Shown here in pieces: positions 24,491 through 32,588 of a stretch of 64,000 nucleotides of DNA. The notes under the pieces were generated by a model. The model was given only the letters and a program-made list of their open reading frames with translations. It ran no database searches and had not been told where the DNA came from. The DNA is from an uncultured Kiritimatiellota bacterium (GTDB taxonomy: Bacteria > Verrucomicrobiota > Kiritimatiellia > RFP12 > UBA1067). Numbering within the stretch: the first letter of the stretch is position 1; each line of letters begins with the position of its first letter. A program made the translations under genes and the position numbers. The stretch lies in assembly GCA_934635045.1 (NCBI GenBank), contig CAKTZA010000009.1:1-64000 (forward strand), written 5' to 3'.

Positions 24491-25927
24491 TCAGATTCTC
24501 GCCTTCAATCCCGTGATCTCGCCCACATCGAGTTTCGTAAACGCGAAGCACTTCCTACCGAGGTCTTTCAACGACGCACCGATGAGATAGAGTTCCTTGT
24601 CGTCAAGGATGAGAAACCGGTCATGAAACGCCGCGCTTGTCTTCACGGAAAGGCCGCCATATTGAGCGTTGAACTTCGCGACATCGCTGTCCGCAACTTT
24701 GTTGCCGCGCACAGACGTCACAACTTCCACCTCGACCCCTTTGCGCTTTTTCGCAAGCATGTCAAGCGTTCCCGTTCCAACCCAGCTGTCAATCAACAGA
24801 ATCGACCTCTTCGCCCGGGCTATCAATCTCTCCATCAGCGAACAGGCGTCCCACAACTGCCCGTCATAGAACACACCCTGCAAAGGCGGTTCCTTCGTCT
24901 GAATGAAGAAATCAACCTTACCCTCAAGCATCGACAACCTCTCATCGTGTCCGGCCAACCGACGATCGATCCGATCCTCCAGCAGACACAACCTCTGGTT
25001 GACCGCATAGCCTTTCAGCAGATACTCGCGCAAAACACCCGTGGCCCATTGCCGGAACTTCGTAGCCCGCAATGAATTGACGCGGTAGCCGACGGCGATG
25101 ATCATGTCGAGATTGTAGAATGGGACAATTCGTGAAATCATCCGCCCACCCTCGTTTTGAACCTGTGCAATTTTTGCACAGGTTGACGCCGCCTCAAGTT
25201 CGCCTGTCTTGTAAATGTTGTGTATGTGACGATTGATGACCGTTCGATCCACGCCAAACAACTCGCCAAGCCGGGACTGATTGAGCCATACCGTCTCGTT
25301 TTCCACGCGAACGTCCAACCGCATTGTCTCGTTCGGCTGGTAGACAACGATCTGATTTTCCATGTTCTCCCTCATGACATCCATCTGCACAGGGTCGAAT
25401 GCTGTCACCGTCAGGCCTTTCTCGACATACGATTTAAGGCTGTCGAAGACAAACGGCATCGAACGTCCGCCCGTCTTCGGATACGGCTTCGCGTAGAAGG
25501 CCGCGTCGATCCGAACGACGGGACAGCGCGACGAGCAGACGTAGACCTCCGCCGCCTTGCGGCCCAGCAGCTTCAGGGGCGTGGTCGCCTCCGCCAATTC
25601 GTAAAGCGCATACGTCTCGCCATGGGCCTTCGCCGGTTCGGCAAGGGAATAGCCCGTCGCCGCCAGTTCCTTGCATCCGACAACCGCCTTGAAGTGTGCC
25701 GTGAACGCGAGTGGACGCGCCCCTTCGGCAAAGAGAACGATGCCGCCGACACGCTCGTGGAACGCAAGTTTTCCGCACTTCGGCAACGGCAGGTTGTAGA
25801 GCCTTTTCGCGGCAATCCACGCCGCGTTCTCCGGCCGATACGTCCCGACCAGGACAATGTGCCCAGTGCCCCCTGCCCGCACCGCACGGCGCATCCGCTT
25901 GCAATTCTCTCTCCCGCTTTCCTTCAT
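24491..25927 (-). CDS. Fusion: conserved N-terminal domain + RhuM-like + PLD-like nuclease-type domain
   Basis: A 478-residue protein in three parts. Residues about 24-181 are an unrecognised domain ('IVLVGTYRPENAAWIAAKRL') encoded by a 475-bp sequence identical to that at the start of the DNA methyltransferase gene. Residues about 182-330 are RhuM-like ('NETVWLNQSRLGELFGVDRTVINRHIHNIYKTGEL', 'DMIIAVGYRVNS'). Residues about 355-478 resemble a phospholipase-D-like domain ('FHDRFLILDD', His435, then 'LYLIGASLKDLG'). RhuM-like genes are often found in mobile and defence regions. An internal ATG at 25363, with a GAGGGAGA site, may be the ancestral rhuM start. The TATAAT 7 bases before 25927 supports the long form. 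Function unknown. Confidence 0.72.
   Translation of the reverse strand: MKESGRENCKRMRRAVRAGGTGHIVLVGTYRPENAAWIAAKRLYNLPLPKCGKLAFHERVGGIVLFAEGARPLAFTAHFKAVVGCKELAATGYSLAEPAKAHGETYALYELAEATTPLKLLGRKAAEVYVCSSRCPVVRIDAAFYAKPYPKTGGRSMPFVFDSLKSYVEKGLTVTAFDPVQMDVMRENMENQIVVYQPNETMRLDVRVENETVWLNQSRLGELFGVDRTVINRHIHNIYKTGELEAASTCAKIAQVQNEGGRMISRIVPFYNLDMIIAVGYRVNSLRATKFRQWATGVLREYLLKGYAVNQRLCLLEDRIDRRLAGHDERLSMLEGKVDFFIQTKEPPLQGVFYDGQLWDACSLMERLIARAKRSILLIDSWVGTGTLDMLAKKRKGVEVEVVTSVRGNKVADSDVAKFNAQYGGLSVKTSAAFHDRFLILDDKELYLIGASLKDLGRKCFAFTKLDVGEITGLKARI
25385..25859 (-). repeat. 475-bp direct repeat A', identical to 30991-31465
   Basis: Compared base by base by eye, I see no difference over 475 bases between this and 30991-31465. 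It is entirely coding (158 residues) and in frame with different downstream genes in each copy. Confidence 0.93.
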
Positions 25928-25934
25928 GCCGCGT

Positions 25935-25940
25935 ATTATA
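25935..25940 (-). promoter_or_regulatory. -10 box (TGGTATAAT) of the RhuM/PLD-like fusion gene
   Basis: TATAAT 7 bases before the ATG at 25927, the same geometry as panC and the exonuclease gene; predicts a leaderless mRNA. Confidence 0.6.
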
Positions 25941-25999
25941 CCAAAGTGCGCCGCCTCAGCGGCACAATGCCCCAAAAGACACGAACGACTCGCAGGCTT

Positions 26000-27712
26000 T
26001 CAGCCTCCGTAGCTCACGAAACCGAAGTTCCCATTCGCGTGGATGCGGCGGATCGTCTCGGCGGCGAAACACGCCTGGTCGGCCACGTTCAGCCGAATCG
26101 GCCGTTCGGTCGGCAGCCCCAAATGCGTCAGCACGATCTTCAGGATCGTCGCCGGGTTCTCGAAGCGCGCGGGCGCGGACACGCCGACGGCGATGTAGAC
26201 GTCCTCCATCGGCGCAATGCCGACGCAGATCGTGATGCCCTTCTCGCTGCAGCGGCTCAGACTCTTCTCCATAAGGAAAAGCTCCTCGCCCGTCAGGAGG
26301 TCGCGGCACTTGAGACCGACGCCTGCCTTCATCGCCAGAATCTCCAGCCACGTGTAGCGGTAGTTCGCGTAGTACGTCGCCGCGCGCGCGTCAATGTCAT
26401 CGAATTCCTCCTTCCGCGCCAGCACACGCCGAATCGCCGGACCGTCGCCCTGGTCATCCATCATTGACGCGAAGTCTCCCACCACGCAGTCGAGCGTCGG
26501 GTCGAGGTCGGCCAACGAGTCGCGCTCTTCAAGGAAACCGAGCCGAACCGCCGCCTGACGCCGTTCCTCCTGCGTCAGCTCCGTGACGACGTGGGCGCGG
26601 ACAAAATCCATCGTGACTTGCCGGACATCCTCGTAAACCGCGAGCTTGGCGTCACGCCTCGTGGCGTCCTTGACGAATGCGAAATCGATTGGGCCATTGT
26701 AGGCGGACAGCGGAATGTCTTCAGGCTGGATGTAGTCGCCGTCATCCGGCTCGTCTGAATCGGAATCGTCGTCCCAGTCGTCCACGCCCTCGTCGCGGCC
26801 CTCGCCGAAGTCGAACACGTCGTGGATGTCCTCGTCTGCCTGCTCGTCGACGAGCCCAAGGTCGGCAAGCTCGCGCGGCGTCCGGCCGCGCCCTTCCCAC
26901 GTGCGCGTCGTGTCCAAAAGCGGGCTGAGGGCCTGCGCGAGACGCTGGACGGCCTCATCGTCGGACGGTTCCCAGTCGCAGTTCTCGCGGATGTACTTGA
27001 GCGCCGTGACAACCTTCGCGCCATTGACGCGCGCGTTGCACTGGACGCCCAGCGTGTCCAGTTCCTGTTCAGCCCTGTCAAGACGATACGCTTTCTTGAC
27101 GAACCTCTCGAACGCGCGGCTCTCTTTCGTTTCCTCGGCCGCCATCGGCTCCTCGTAGAGGAGGAAGTCGTCTTCCGGCAGCACGGCGAGGTCGAGCTTG
27201 CGGAAACTGGCCATGGTGTCCGCGACCGTGCGCGTGATCTCGGCGTTCGCGTCCTTCGACGGAGTCGGCTCCTCGTCCCAATCACTCGACGTCAGGTCGT
27301 GGTAGACGATGACGCGCGGCTCGTCCGCCTTCAGCTGCCAGGTCGAGAACCAGATCTCCGGCGCATCGCACGGCCCGTCCAGCAGATGCTCAAGGTCTTC
27401 CGGCTCGGGGCGGTTCGCGAAATAGTCGTGAAGCCGGTCGACGAGCGCGTCGAGTTCGGCGACCGTCATCGCGTCCGAAATCGGCGCGTCGTGATCTTTC
27501 GCGTAGCCGTTGTAAAGCGAGACGAACTCCTCCAGCGTAAGGACGCCATAGAGGTTCGCCGCCGCGTTGAGGCAGCGCAGCGCGAATTCCTCGCGCGCGT
27601 TCAGCTCGGCGGGCTCGTGCGCACCCTCGTCGCGCCCGCATTCTTCCTCCGCCGCGCTGTCGTCCTTCCAGACGCCATCCGGCCCAATGATCGTGTCAAA
27701 TGGTCTTTTCAT
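26000..27712 (-). CDS. Acidic hypothetical protein (570 aa)
   Basis: I do not recognise this protein. It is soluble with no signal peptide. The N-terminal third contains a helical block ('ALRCLNAAANLYGVLTLEEFVSLYN') reminiscent of proteins that precede SEC-C motifs. The middle holds a very acidic stretch (about residues 310-335, GVDDWDDDSDSDEPDDGDY). The C-terminal 130 residues contain 'RCSEKGITICVGIAPMEDVYIAVGVS'. No catalytic motif is evident. The start at 27712 overlaps the stop of the AlbA_2 regulator gene by 4 bases (ATGA), so the two are made together. Its place in an island with restriction and RhuM genes makes a defence role possible, but this is inference. Confidence 0.6.
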   Translation of the reverse strand: MKRPFDTIIGPDGVWKDDSAAEEECGRDEGAHEPAELNAREEFALRCLNAAANLYGVLTLEEFVSLYNGYAKDHDAPISDAMTVAELDALVDRLHDYFANRPEPEDLEHLLDGPCDAPEIWFSTWQLKADEPRVIVYHDLTSSDWDEEPTPSKDANAEITRTVADTMASFRKLDLAVLPEDDFLLYEEPMAAEETKESRAFERFVKKAYRLDRAEQELDTLGVQCNARVNGAKVVTALKYIRENCDWEPSDDEAVQRLAQALSPLLDTTRTWEGRGRTPRELADLGLVDEQADEDIHDVFDFGEGRDEGVDDWDDDSDSDEPDDGDYIQPEDIPLSAYNGPIDFAFVKDATRRDAKLAVYEDVRQVTMDFVRAHVVTELTQEERRQAAVRLGFLEERDSLADLDPTLDCVVGDFASMMDDQGDGPAIRRVLARKEEFDDIDARAATYYANYRYTWLEILAMKAGVGLKCRDLLTGEELFLMEKSLSRCSEKGITICVGIAPMEDVYIAVGVSAPARFENPATILKIVLTHLGLPTERPIRLNVADQACFAAETIRRIHANGNFGFVSYGG

Positions 27713-28728
27713 GTTCTGATCGTCCTTTGCCGTAAGTTTTCCCTCGTACAAGCTCCCTGTTCGTCGATCTCATTCCAATTCCCCAGCACCTGCCAGGTTC
27801 CGCCGTTGTCCGCGCCGACCCGCCGCAGACGGCCCTCCGCCTTGAGCAGACGAAGATTCCTTTCAATCCCCGAACGCGAAAGCCCCGTTTCCCGCACCAG
27901 ATCCGCCGTCGTCCATTCCGGGCGGCTCGCAAGCGCAGCCAGGATTTTCTCCTTACTTTTCTCCTTACTCTTGGCGTCGACCTTTTCGCTCGCCAACGCA
28001 CGCCGCTCCCGATAAAACGTCACCTTCAGGGTCGCCGACTCTTCGGAAACGACGGGCACCGGAAGCCCCATCTTGGCACAGGCCTCAAAATAGCGCGACA
28101 CGCCACCACCCCAGCCCTCGACTTCGCCCATGTATTCCAGCGCCGCGCCAACGGCATGGTTCCGAAGCTTCGAGAATCCGTTTCGCGCGTCTTCGACCGT
28201 CATCTCGCGGACGAGGCCACCGGGCGAGACAACCTCCAGTCGATCATCATAAACGGCCACGTAAACGCACGACGGCGACAGGTAGTCACGATGGAAGACG
28301 GCATTGCAAATGGCCTCGCGAATCGCATCGATCGGCAACTCGTAGACGTCCCGCCGCGCCGTGCCGACAAGTTCCGTGCCCACGCGAATGTTCCGCAGCA
28401 CGAACTGATAGACCTTTTCGCCGCTCTTCACGTCCACGGCAATCAGCGACTTGCCTTCGACGACAGCGGGCTTCACATCGATGGAGATGTGCGGCGAGCA
28501 CATGTTCAAGACCGCATCGACGATGGCGTCCATTTCGGCGGCGACCTTTTCGCGCGGGATGCCGACAATCCGCCCCGTCTCGTTCTCGACGCCGAACAGC
28601 AGCCGTCCGCCGCGCCCGTTGGCGAACGCCACGACGGTCTTGACGAACTTCAGCGAGTCCTTCGGACGCGCCTCCTTGAACTCAAGCGAGGCATTCTCGC
28701 CCTGTGCAATCTGTTCAAGCAACGTCAT
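27709..28728 (-). CDS. AlbA_2 / RecG-like ATP-binding transcriptional regulator (shortened)
   Basis: A 339-residue protein. The N-terminal AlbA_2 DNA-binding domain ('GENASLEFKEARPKDSLKFVKTVVAFANGRGGRLLFGVEN') is followed by an HATPase-like domain ('FVLRNIRVGTELVGTARRDVYELPIDAIREAICNAVFHRDY', 'VYDDRLEVVSPGGLV') and a C-terminal winged helix ('RPEWTTADLVRETGLSRSGIERNLRLL'). Relatives usually have about 120-150 more residues between the first two domains; here 'LIAVDVKSGEKVYQFVLRNIRVG' joins them directly, in frame. The gene is intact otherwise. It is coupled to the acidic protein gene by an ATGA overlap. A KSKEKSKEK repeat precedes the winged helix. Confidence 0.78.
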   Translation of the reverse strand: MTLLEQIAQGENASLEFKEARPKDSLKFVKTVVAFANGRGGRLLFGVENETGRIVGIPREKVAAEMDAIVDAVLNMCSPHISIDVKPAVVEGKSLIAVDVKSGEKVYQFVLRNIRVGTELVGTARRDVYELPIDAIREAICNAVFHRDYLSPSCVYVAVYDDRLEVVSPGGLVREMTVEDARNGFSKLRNHAVGAALEYMGEVEGWGGGVSRYFEACAKMGLPVPVVSEESATLKVTFYRERRALASEKVDAKSKEKSKEKILAALASRPEWTTADLVRETGLSRSGIERNLRLLKAEGRLRRVGADNGGTWQVLGNWNEIDEQGACTRENLRQRTIRT

Positions 28729-28789
28729 GCCGCCACGCCTCTTGTCTGAAGAAACCGCAAACAAACCATCTCGTCCTCGGCATTTTCAA

Positions 28790-28928
28790 CGCAAAGGCTT
28801 TGACGCAAAGGACGCAAAGGCGCTTGCGCTCTTTGCGGTTCCCTTCGCGTTCTTTGCGTTAAGGCACAAACCGACTGCTTTCTCATGTGGCTTCCATCTC
28901 CTCGTCCGGCACGACCTCGCACGTCTTC
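28790..28928. repeat. 139-bp direct repeat B, second copy at 24287-24425
   Basis: Covers the 3' end of the DpnD-like gene plus hairpin-forming CGCAAAG/CTTTGCG tracts. About 90% identical to 24287-24425. The stretch from 28729 to 28882 holds no other gene. Confidence 0.85.
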
Positions 28929-29095
28929 GAATAGTCCGTGTGTGGCCCGCAGGCCAACGACAACTTCACAATGTCAATCATGCCACCACCGACAAGGCCG
29001 TCGGCCACCCACTCGGCATCGTCAGGCGATTCCGCCATCACCTCGATGCGGGCGGTGTAGGTTTCGGTGACATCAACAAGATAGCGACGCTTCAT
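28883..29095 (-). CDS. DpnD/PcfM-like small protein
   Basis: A 70-residue protein, 'MKRRYLVDVTETYTARIEVMAESPDDAEWVADGLV...', which resembles the DpnD/PcfM C-terminal family (small proteins with a Y-x-V-x-VTET strand and an ESxxDA helix, found near restriction genes and on plasmids). The function of the family is not known to me. The start is supported by GAAGGAGAAGCC just upstream. It lies 10 bases after the restriction endonuclease gene, so it is part of that operon. A truncated copy of its 3' end lies at 24389-24463. Confidence 0.6.
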   Translation of the reverse strand: MKRRYLVDVTETYTARIEVMAESPDDAEWVADGLVGGGMIDIVKLSLACGPHTDYSKTCEVVPDEEMEAT

Positions 29096-29105
29096 GGCTT
29101 CTCCT

Positions 29106-29981
29106 TCAACAGGCAAGATCCAGCGGCAAGTCGGAAATATCCTTAAGGCGCTTACCGTCAATCATGTTGTTTAGCAAGACCATCGCCTCGTCACGGCTCT
29201 TCGACGAACATTTCTTCACCGCCGACAAAAGCTCATACAACGCGAAATGATAAACACAGTCAATGTCGCCCGTGCCAAGGGCCAGCGAGGCGATACGCGA
29301 GGGCGAAGGTTCTGCCGTAACGACCATGATATGCGGCACACGCCCCTTGCGGTCGCGCATCAGGTTCAAGGCTTCCGTCCGACTGTTCTGCGCACGGTCG
29401 CTCCGCATTGTCCACTTCGCCGAAATCGACGCATGGAGGATTGGCTTGCCTCCGTTCTTCTTGCGCAAGTCGGCTTTCAGGCAGATCGAATCATCGACAA
29501 AATCAGCAAGTCGATTGATTTCATCGTCCTCACACAAAGCACGGGCCACAACCACATCCGGCGACACGAGATAGTCGTTGCCCAACGCCGCCTGGAGTTT
29601 CGGATTCTCGCGAACAGCCTCCGCCAAGGCGAAGAGATGTTCGTACTGGGCGAAATCCGCCGTCTTGACACGGCTCTTGTTTCCCAACCTCGCCACACTC
29701 CAAGTACCGGGGCGCAGATTCTGCAATTTCGGAAACGTCGACTCCACGAATTTTGCAACGGCATCCTCAAAACTGGCTCCGGCTGTCTGCCCTTTCTCCT
29801 TGGCACACGCATATCCCGCGCCAAGGAATCTCGCAATCCCGTCGGCTATCGCACACGAAAACGCATTCTTTCGGTCGGCATTGGACGCCACCCCCTCCTT
29901 GTCAAAGCAGAGAATGCCGCCCTGGACAAGCCGATCATGGAAAGCCTTTCTGGCTTCGGCAAACACAACCTCACGCCTCAT
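29106..29981 (-). CDS. NgoMIV-family type II restriction endonuclease
   Basis: A 291-residue enzyme of the NgoMIV family (NgoMIV itself is 286 residues and cuts GCCGGC). The four residues known as catalytic in NgoMIV (E70, D140, S185, K187) appear here with a constant shift of two: E72 in SFED, D142 in SPDVVV, S187 and K189 in SISAKW. The following 'TMRSDRAQNSRTEALNLMRDRKGRVPHIMVVTAEPSPSRIASLALGTGDIDCVYHFALYEL' region is also highly characteristic. The start at 29981 overlaps the methyltransferase stop by 11 bases, so the pair is translated together. Recognition of GCCGGC is inferred from the family. Confidence 0.92.
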   Translation of the reverse strand: MRREVVFAEARKAFHDRLVQGGILCFDKEGVASNADRKNAFSCAIADGIARFLGAGYACAKEKGQTAGASFEDAVAKFVESTFPKLQNLRPGTWSVARLGNKSRVKTADFAQYEHLFALAEAVRENPKLQAALGNDYLVSPDVVVARALCEDDEINRLADFVDDSICLKADLRKKNGGKPILHASISAKWTMRSDRAQNSRTEALNLMRDRKGRVPHIMVVTAEPSPSRIASLALGTGDIDCVYHFALYELLSAVKKCSSKSRDEAMVLLNNMIDGKRLKDISDLPLDLAC

Positions 29982-31485
29982 GGTTGAGACACCTCCTAAT
30001 CTGTATGCCCACAGCCTGTGCAACAGGCGGCGGAAACGCATTCCCAATCATCCGGCAAGCCGCTGTCTTGCGCGCCCCGAAGTCCCAAGCTTCCGGGAAA
30101 CCCTGAATGCGCGCAATCATCTCCTTCGTCAGTCGCGGCGAGCCGGTGAAATCACGTGACGGCGGCTCATTGGCTATGCCAAGCCCATCCACATCCAACT
30201 CTGCCCAAGCTCGTCGCGCACGCGTCGGGCCGAGATCCGGGCCACCATGTTTCTTGCTTCCCCCAACAATCGTCGGAGCGATGCGGTTCGCGTGTTCCAC
30301 CCACATATCCAACCCGCGCCAGCCATTCGCCCCCATCAGTTCGCGCAGGGCTTCGCCCACGGTCGGCGCAGCCCTGCGGCTCGGTTCGGGATAGGCGAAG
30401 TCGAGCGGCTGGTCATTGCGGATGCCGACAATGATGACGCGCGGACGAATCTGCGGAACGCCATAATCGTTCGCCTGCAGAAGCTTGATCTGCGTACGAT
30501 AGCCAAGTCGGGAAATCGAGTCAAGGATGCGCGCGCGATAGGCAGCAAACTTCGGATCCAGAAATCCCCGCACGTTTTCCAACATCACGGCGCGCGGACG
30601 GATTTCCGAAATCAGGCGGATGGCCTGCGGGAAGAGATCTCGTTCGTCGTCTTCGCCCAACTGGCGCGAAGCAACGGAAAACGGCGGACACGGGACGCCG
30701 CCGGCAAGGAGATCGACGCCTTGATACGGCGTGCCGTCAAATTGATGCACGTCCCCGCAGATGACATTCCACTCCGGCTTGTTGCGCCGCAGAACGGCAC
30801 AGTAGTCTTTCTCGTATTCGACAAGCGCAACATGCCGGAAGCCGGCGCGGTCAAGTCCGATGGCCTGTCCCCCGGCCCCCGCACAGATTTCGACACACGT
30901 CAGTTCGCCCGCCGCACGCGCCGCCGCCAGAAGGCCGTCGGCGACTTTCTGCCCGTAGTCGAAACCGAAACTGTCCTGGAAGAAGTCGTCCTGCACAGGG
31001 TCGAATGCTGTCACCGTCAGGCCTTTCTCGACATACGATTTAAGGCTGTCGAAGACAAACGGCATCGAACGTCCGCCCGTCTTCGGATACGGCTTCGCGT
31101 AGAAGGCCGCGTCGATCCGAACGACGGGACAGCGCGACGAGCAGACGTAGACCTCCGCCGCCTTGCGGCCCAGCAGCTTCAGGGGCGTGGTCGCCTCCGC
31201 CAATTCGTAAAGCGCATACGTCTCGCCATGGGCCTTCGCCGGTTCGGCAAGGGAATAGCCCGTCGCCGCCAGTTCCTTGCATCCGACAACCGCCTTGAAG
31301 TGTGCCGTGAACGCGAGTGGACGCGCCCCTTCGGCAAAGAGAACGATGCCGCCGACACGCTCGTGGAACGCAAGTTTTCCGCACTTCGGCAACGGCAGGT
31401 TGTAGAGCCTTTTCGCGGCAATCCACGCCGCGTTCTCCGGCCGATACGTCCCGACCAGGACAATGCTCGAATCCCGCCGCTTCAC
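29971..31485 (-). CDS. DNA (cytosine-5) methyltransferase with extra N-terminal domain
   Basis: Modification enzyme of the NgoMIV-type system, 504 residues. Residues 166-504 are a C5 methyltransferase: motif I 'CVEICAGAGGQAIGLDRAGF', the catalytic PC motif with C266 (GGVPCPPFS), the ENV motif ('AVMLENVRGF') and a C-terminal 'MIGNAFPPPVAQAVG'. Residues 8-165 are an unrecognised domain identical in DNA to the N-terminal part of the RhuM/PLD-like gene. The GTG start at 31485 overlaps the moxR stop by 4 bases (GTGA). I chose it because it is the only start ahead of the conserved domain. The N-terminal domain may be a protective or targeting module, but nothing shows this directly. Confidence 0.88.
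   Translation of the reverse strand: MKRRDSSIVLVGTYRPENAAWIAAKRLYNLPLPKCGKLAFHERVGGIVLFAEGARPLAFTAHFKAVVGCKELAATGYSLAEPAKAHGETYALYELAEATTPLKLLGRKAAEVYVCSSRCPVVRIDAAFYAKPYPKTGGRSMPFVFDSLKSYVEKGLTVTAFDPVQDDFFQDSFGFDYGQKVADGLLAAARAAGELTCVEICAGAGGQAIGLDRAGFRHVALVEYEKDYCAVLRRNKPEWNVICGDVHQFDGTPYQGVDLLAGGVPCPPFSVASRQLGEDDERDLFPQAIRLISEIRPRAVMLENVRGFLDPKFAAYRARILDSISRLGYRTQIKLLQANDYGVPQIRPRVIIVGIRNDQPLDFAYPEPSRRAAPTVGEALRELMGANGWRGLDMWVEHANRIAPTIVGGSKKHGGPDLGPTRARRAWAELDVDGLGIANEPPSRDFTGSPRLTKEMIARIQGFPEAWDFGARKTAACRMIGNAFPPPVAQAVGIQIRRCLNHEA
30991..31465 (-). repeat. 475-bp direct repeat A, identical to 25385-25859
   Basis: In-frame coding repeat forming residues 8-165 of the methyltransferase. 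The boundary is sharp at both ends: sequence diverges at the base after DPVQ and just before IVLVG. Confidence 0.93.
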
Positions 31486-32444
31486 GGCACGGGGACTTCG
31501 GAGAGGATCTTGTCGATGACCTTGTCGGACGTCACGCCCTCGGCCTCCGCCTCGTAGGTGAGGATGATGCGGTGGCGGAGGACGTCATGCACGACCTCCT
31601 TCACGTCCTGCGGCGTCGCGTAGGCGCGGCCGTGCAGGAGCGCGTTGCCGCGCGCGGCGAGGTTCAGCGCGAGCGTCGCGCGCGGCGAGGCCCCGTTCTG
31701 GACCATCTCGCTCGCCTCGCGCGTCTTGAAGACGATGTCGAGGATGTAGTCGCCGACCTTCTCGTCGCAGTAGACCTCCTTCAGCGTCGCGCGCAGGGCC
31801 GCGACGTCGTCCGGCGTGCACACCGTCTTCGCTTCCGGTGCCTGCGCATTCTCGGCGAAGCGCTGCATGATGCGCCGCTCGTCCGCCTTCGACGGCGTCT
31901 CGACGAGGCACTTGAACATGAAGCGGTCGACCTGCGCCTCCGGGAGCGGATACGTGCCCTCCTGCTCGATCGGGTTCTGCGTCGCGAGGACGAGGAACGG
32001 CTGCGGCAGCTTGTACGTCTCCTCGCCGATCGTGACCTGCTTCTCCTGCATCGACTCCAACAGGGCGGACTGCACCTTCGCCGGCGCGCGGTTGATCTCG
32101 TCCGCCAGGAGCAGGTTCGTGAAGACGGGACCCTTCTTCGGCGTGAACTCGCCCGTCTTCGGAGAATAGACGAGCGTGCCGACGACATCGGCCGGCAGCA
32201 GGTCCGGCGTGAACGAGATGCGCTTGAATTCGAGGCCGAGCGCCTTGGCGAGCGTGTTGACGGACAGCGTCTTCGCAAGGCCGGGGACGCCCTCCAGCAA
32301 GATGTGCCCGCCGGTCGTCAGCGCGAGAATGAGCCGGTCGACGAGCTTCTCCTGCCCGACGATCACCTTCGCGACTTCTTCGCGGATCTTCGTGACGAGT
32401 TCGCCCTGCGCGGCGATGCGGTTTGTGGCTTCCTTGAGGTCCAT
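31482..32444 (-). CDS. MoxR family AAA+ ATPase
   Basis: A 320-residue MoxR-type ATPase, thought to act as a chaperone with DUF58 and VWA proteins. Walker A is 'GGHILLEGVPGLAKTLSVN', Walker B is 'NLLLADEINRAP', and the sensor block is 'FLVLATQNPIEQEGTYPLPEAQVDRF'. A C-terminal helical lid follows. The start at 32444 is supported by AAGGAAC. Its usual partner, the DUF58 gene, lies 7.2 kb downstream (23249-24247), after the restriction-modification island, whose first gene overlaps the moxR stop by 4 bases. Confidence 0.93.
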   Translation of the reverse strand: MDLKEATNRIAAQGELVTKIREEVAKVIVGQEKLVDRLILALTTGGHILLEGVPGLAKTLSVNTLAKALGLEFKRISFTPDLLPADVVGTLVYSPKTGEFTPKKGPVFTNLLLADEINRAPAKVQSALLESMQEKQVTIGEETYKLPQPFLVLATQNPIEQEGTYPLPEAQVDRFMFKCLVETPSKADERRIMQRFAENAQAPEAKTVCTPDDVAALRATLKEVYCDEKVGDYILDIVFKTREASEMVQNGASPRATLALNLAARGNALLHGRAYATPQDVKEVVHDVLRHRIILTYEAEAEGVTSDKVIDKILSEVPVP

Positions 32445-32514
32445 ATCTGTTCCTTCGTGCTGATTTCGGATGTTTGTACTGTTTTGGCTGTTGGTTCGTT
32501 TGAAATCAGGTGGC

Positions 32515-32520
32515 ATTATA
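32515..32520 (-). promoter_or_regulatory. -10 box of moxR
   Basis: TGGTATAAT on the minus strand with a leader of about 70 bases to the moxR ATG. No strong -35 match is visible. Confidence 0.5.
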
Positions 32521-32588
32521 CCATAAATGCCGCACGGCGCGGCACGTCATTCGGGGCGGAAACGCCAAGTGCGGCATGGGCGTCAGGG

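Noticed and set aside
24250..31485. Prophage or transposon
   Set aside because: No integrase, transposase, structural phage gene or terminal inverted repeat was seen.
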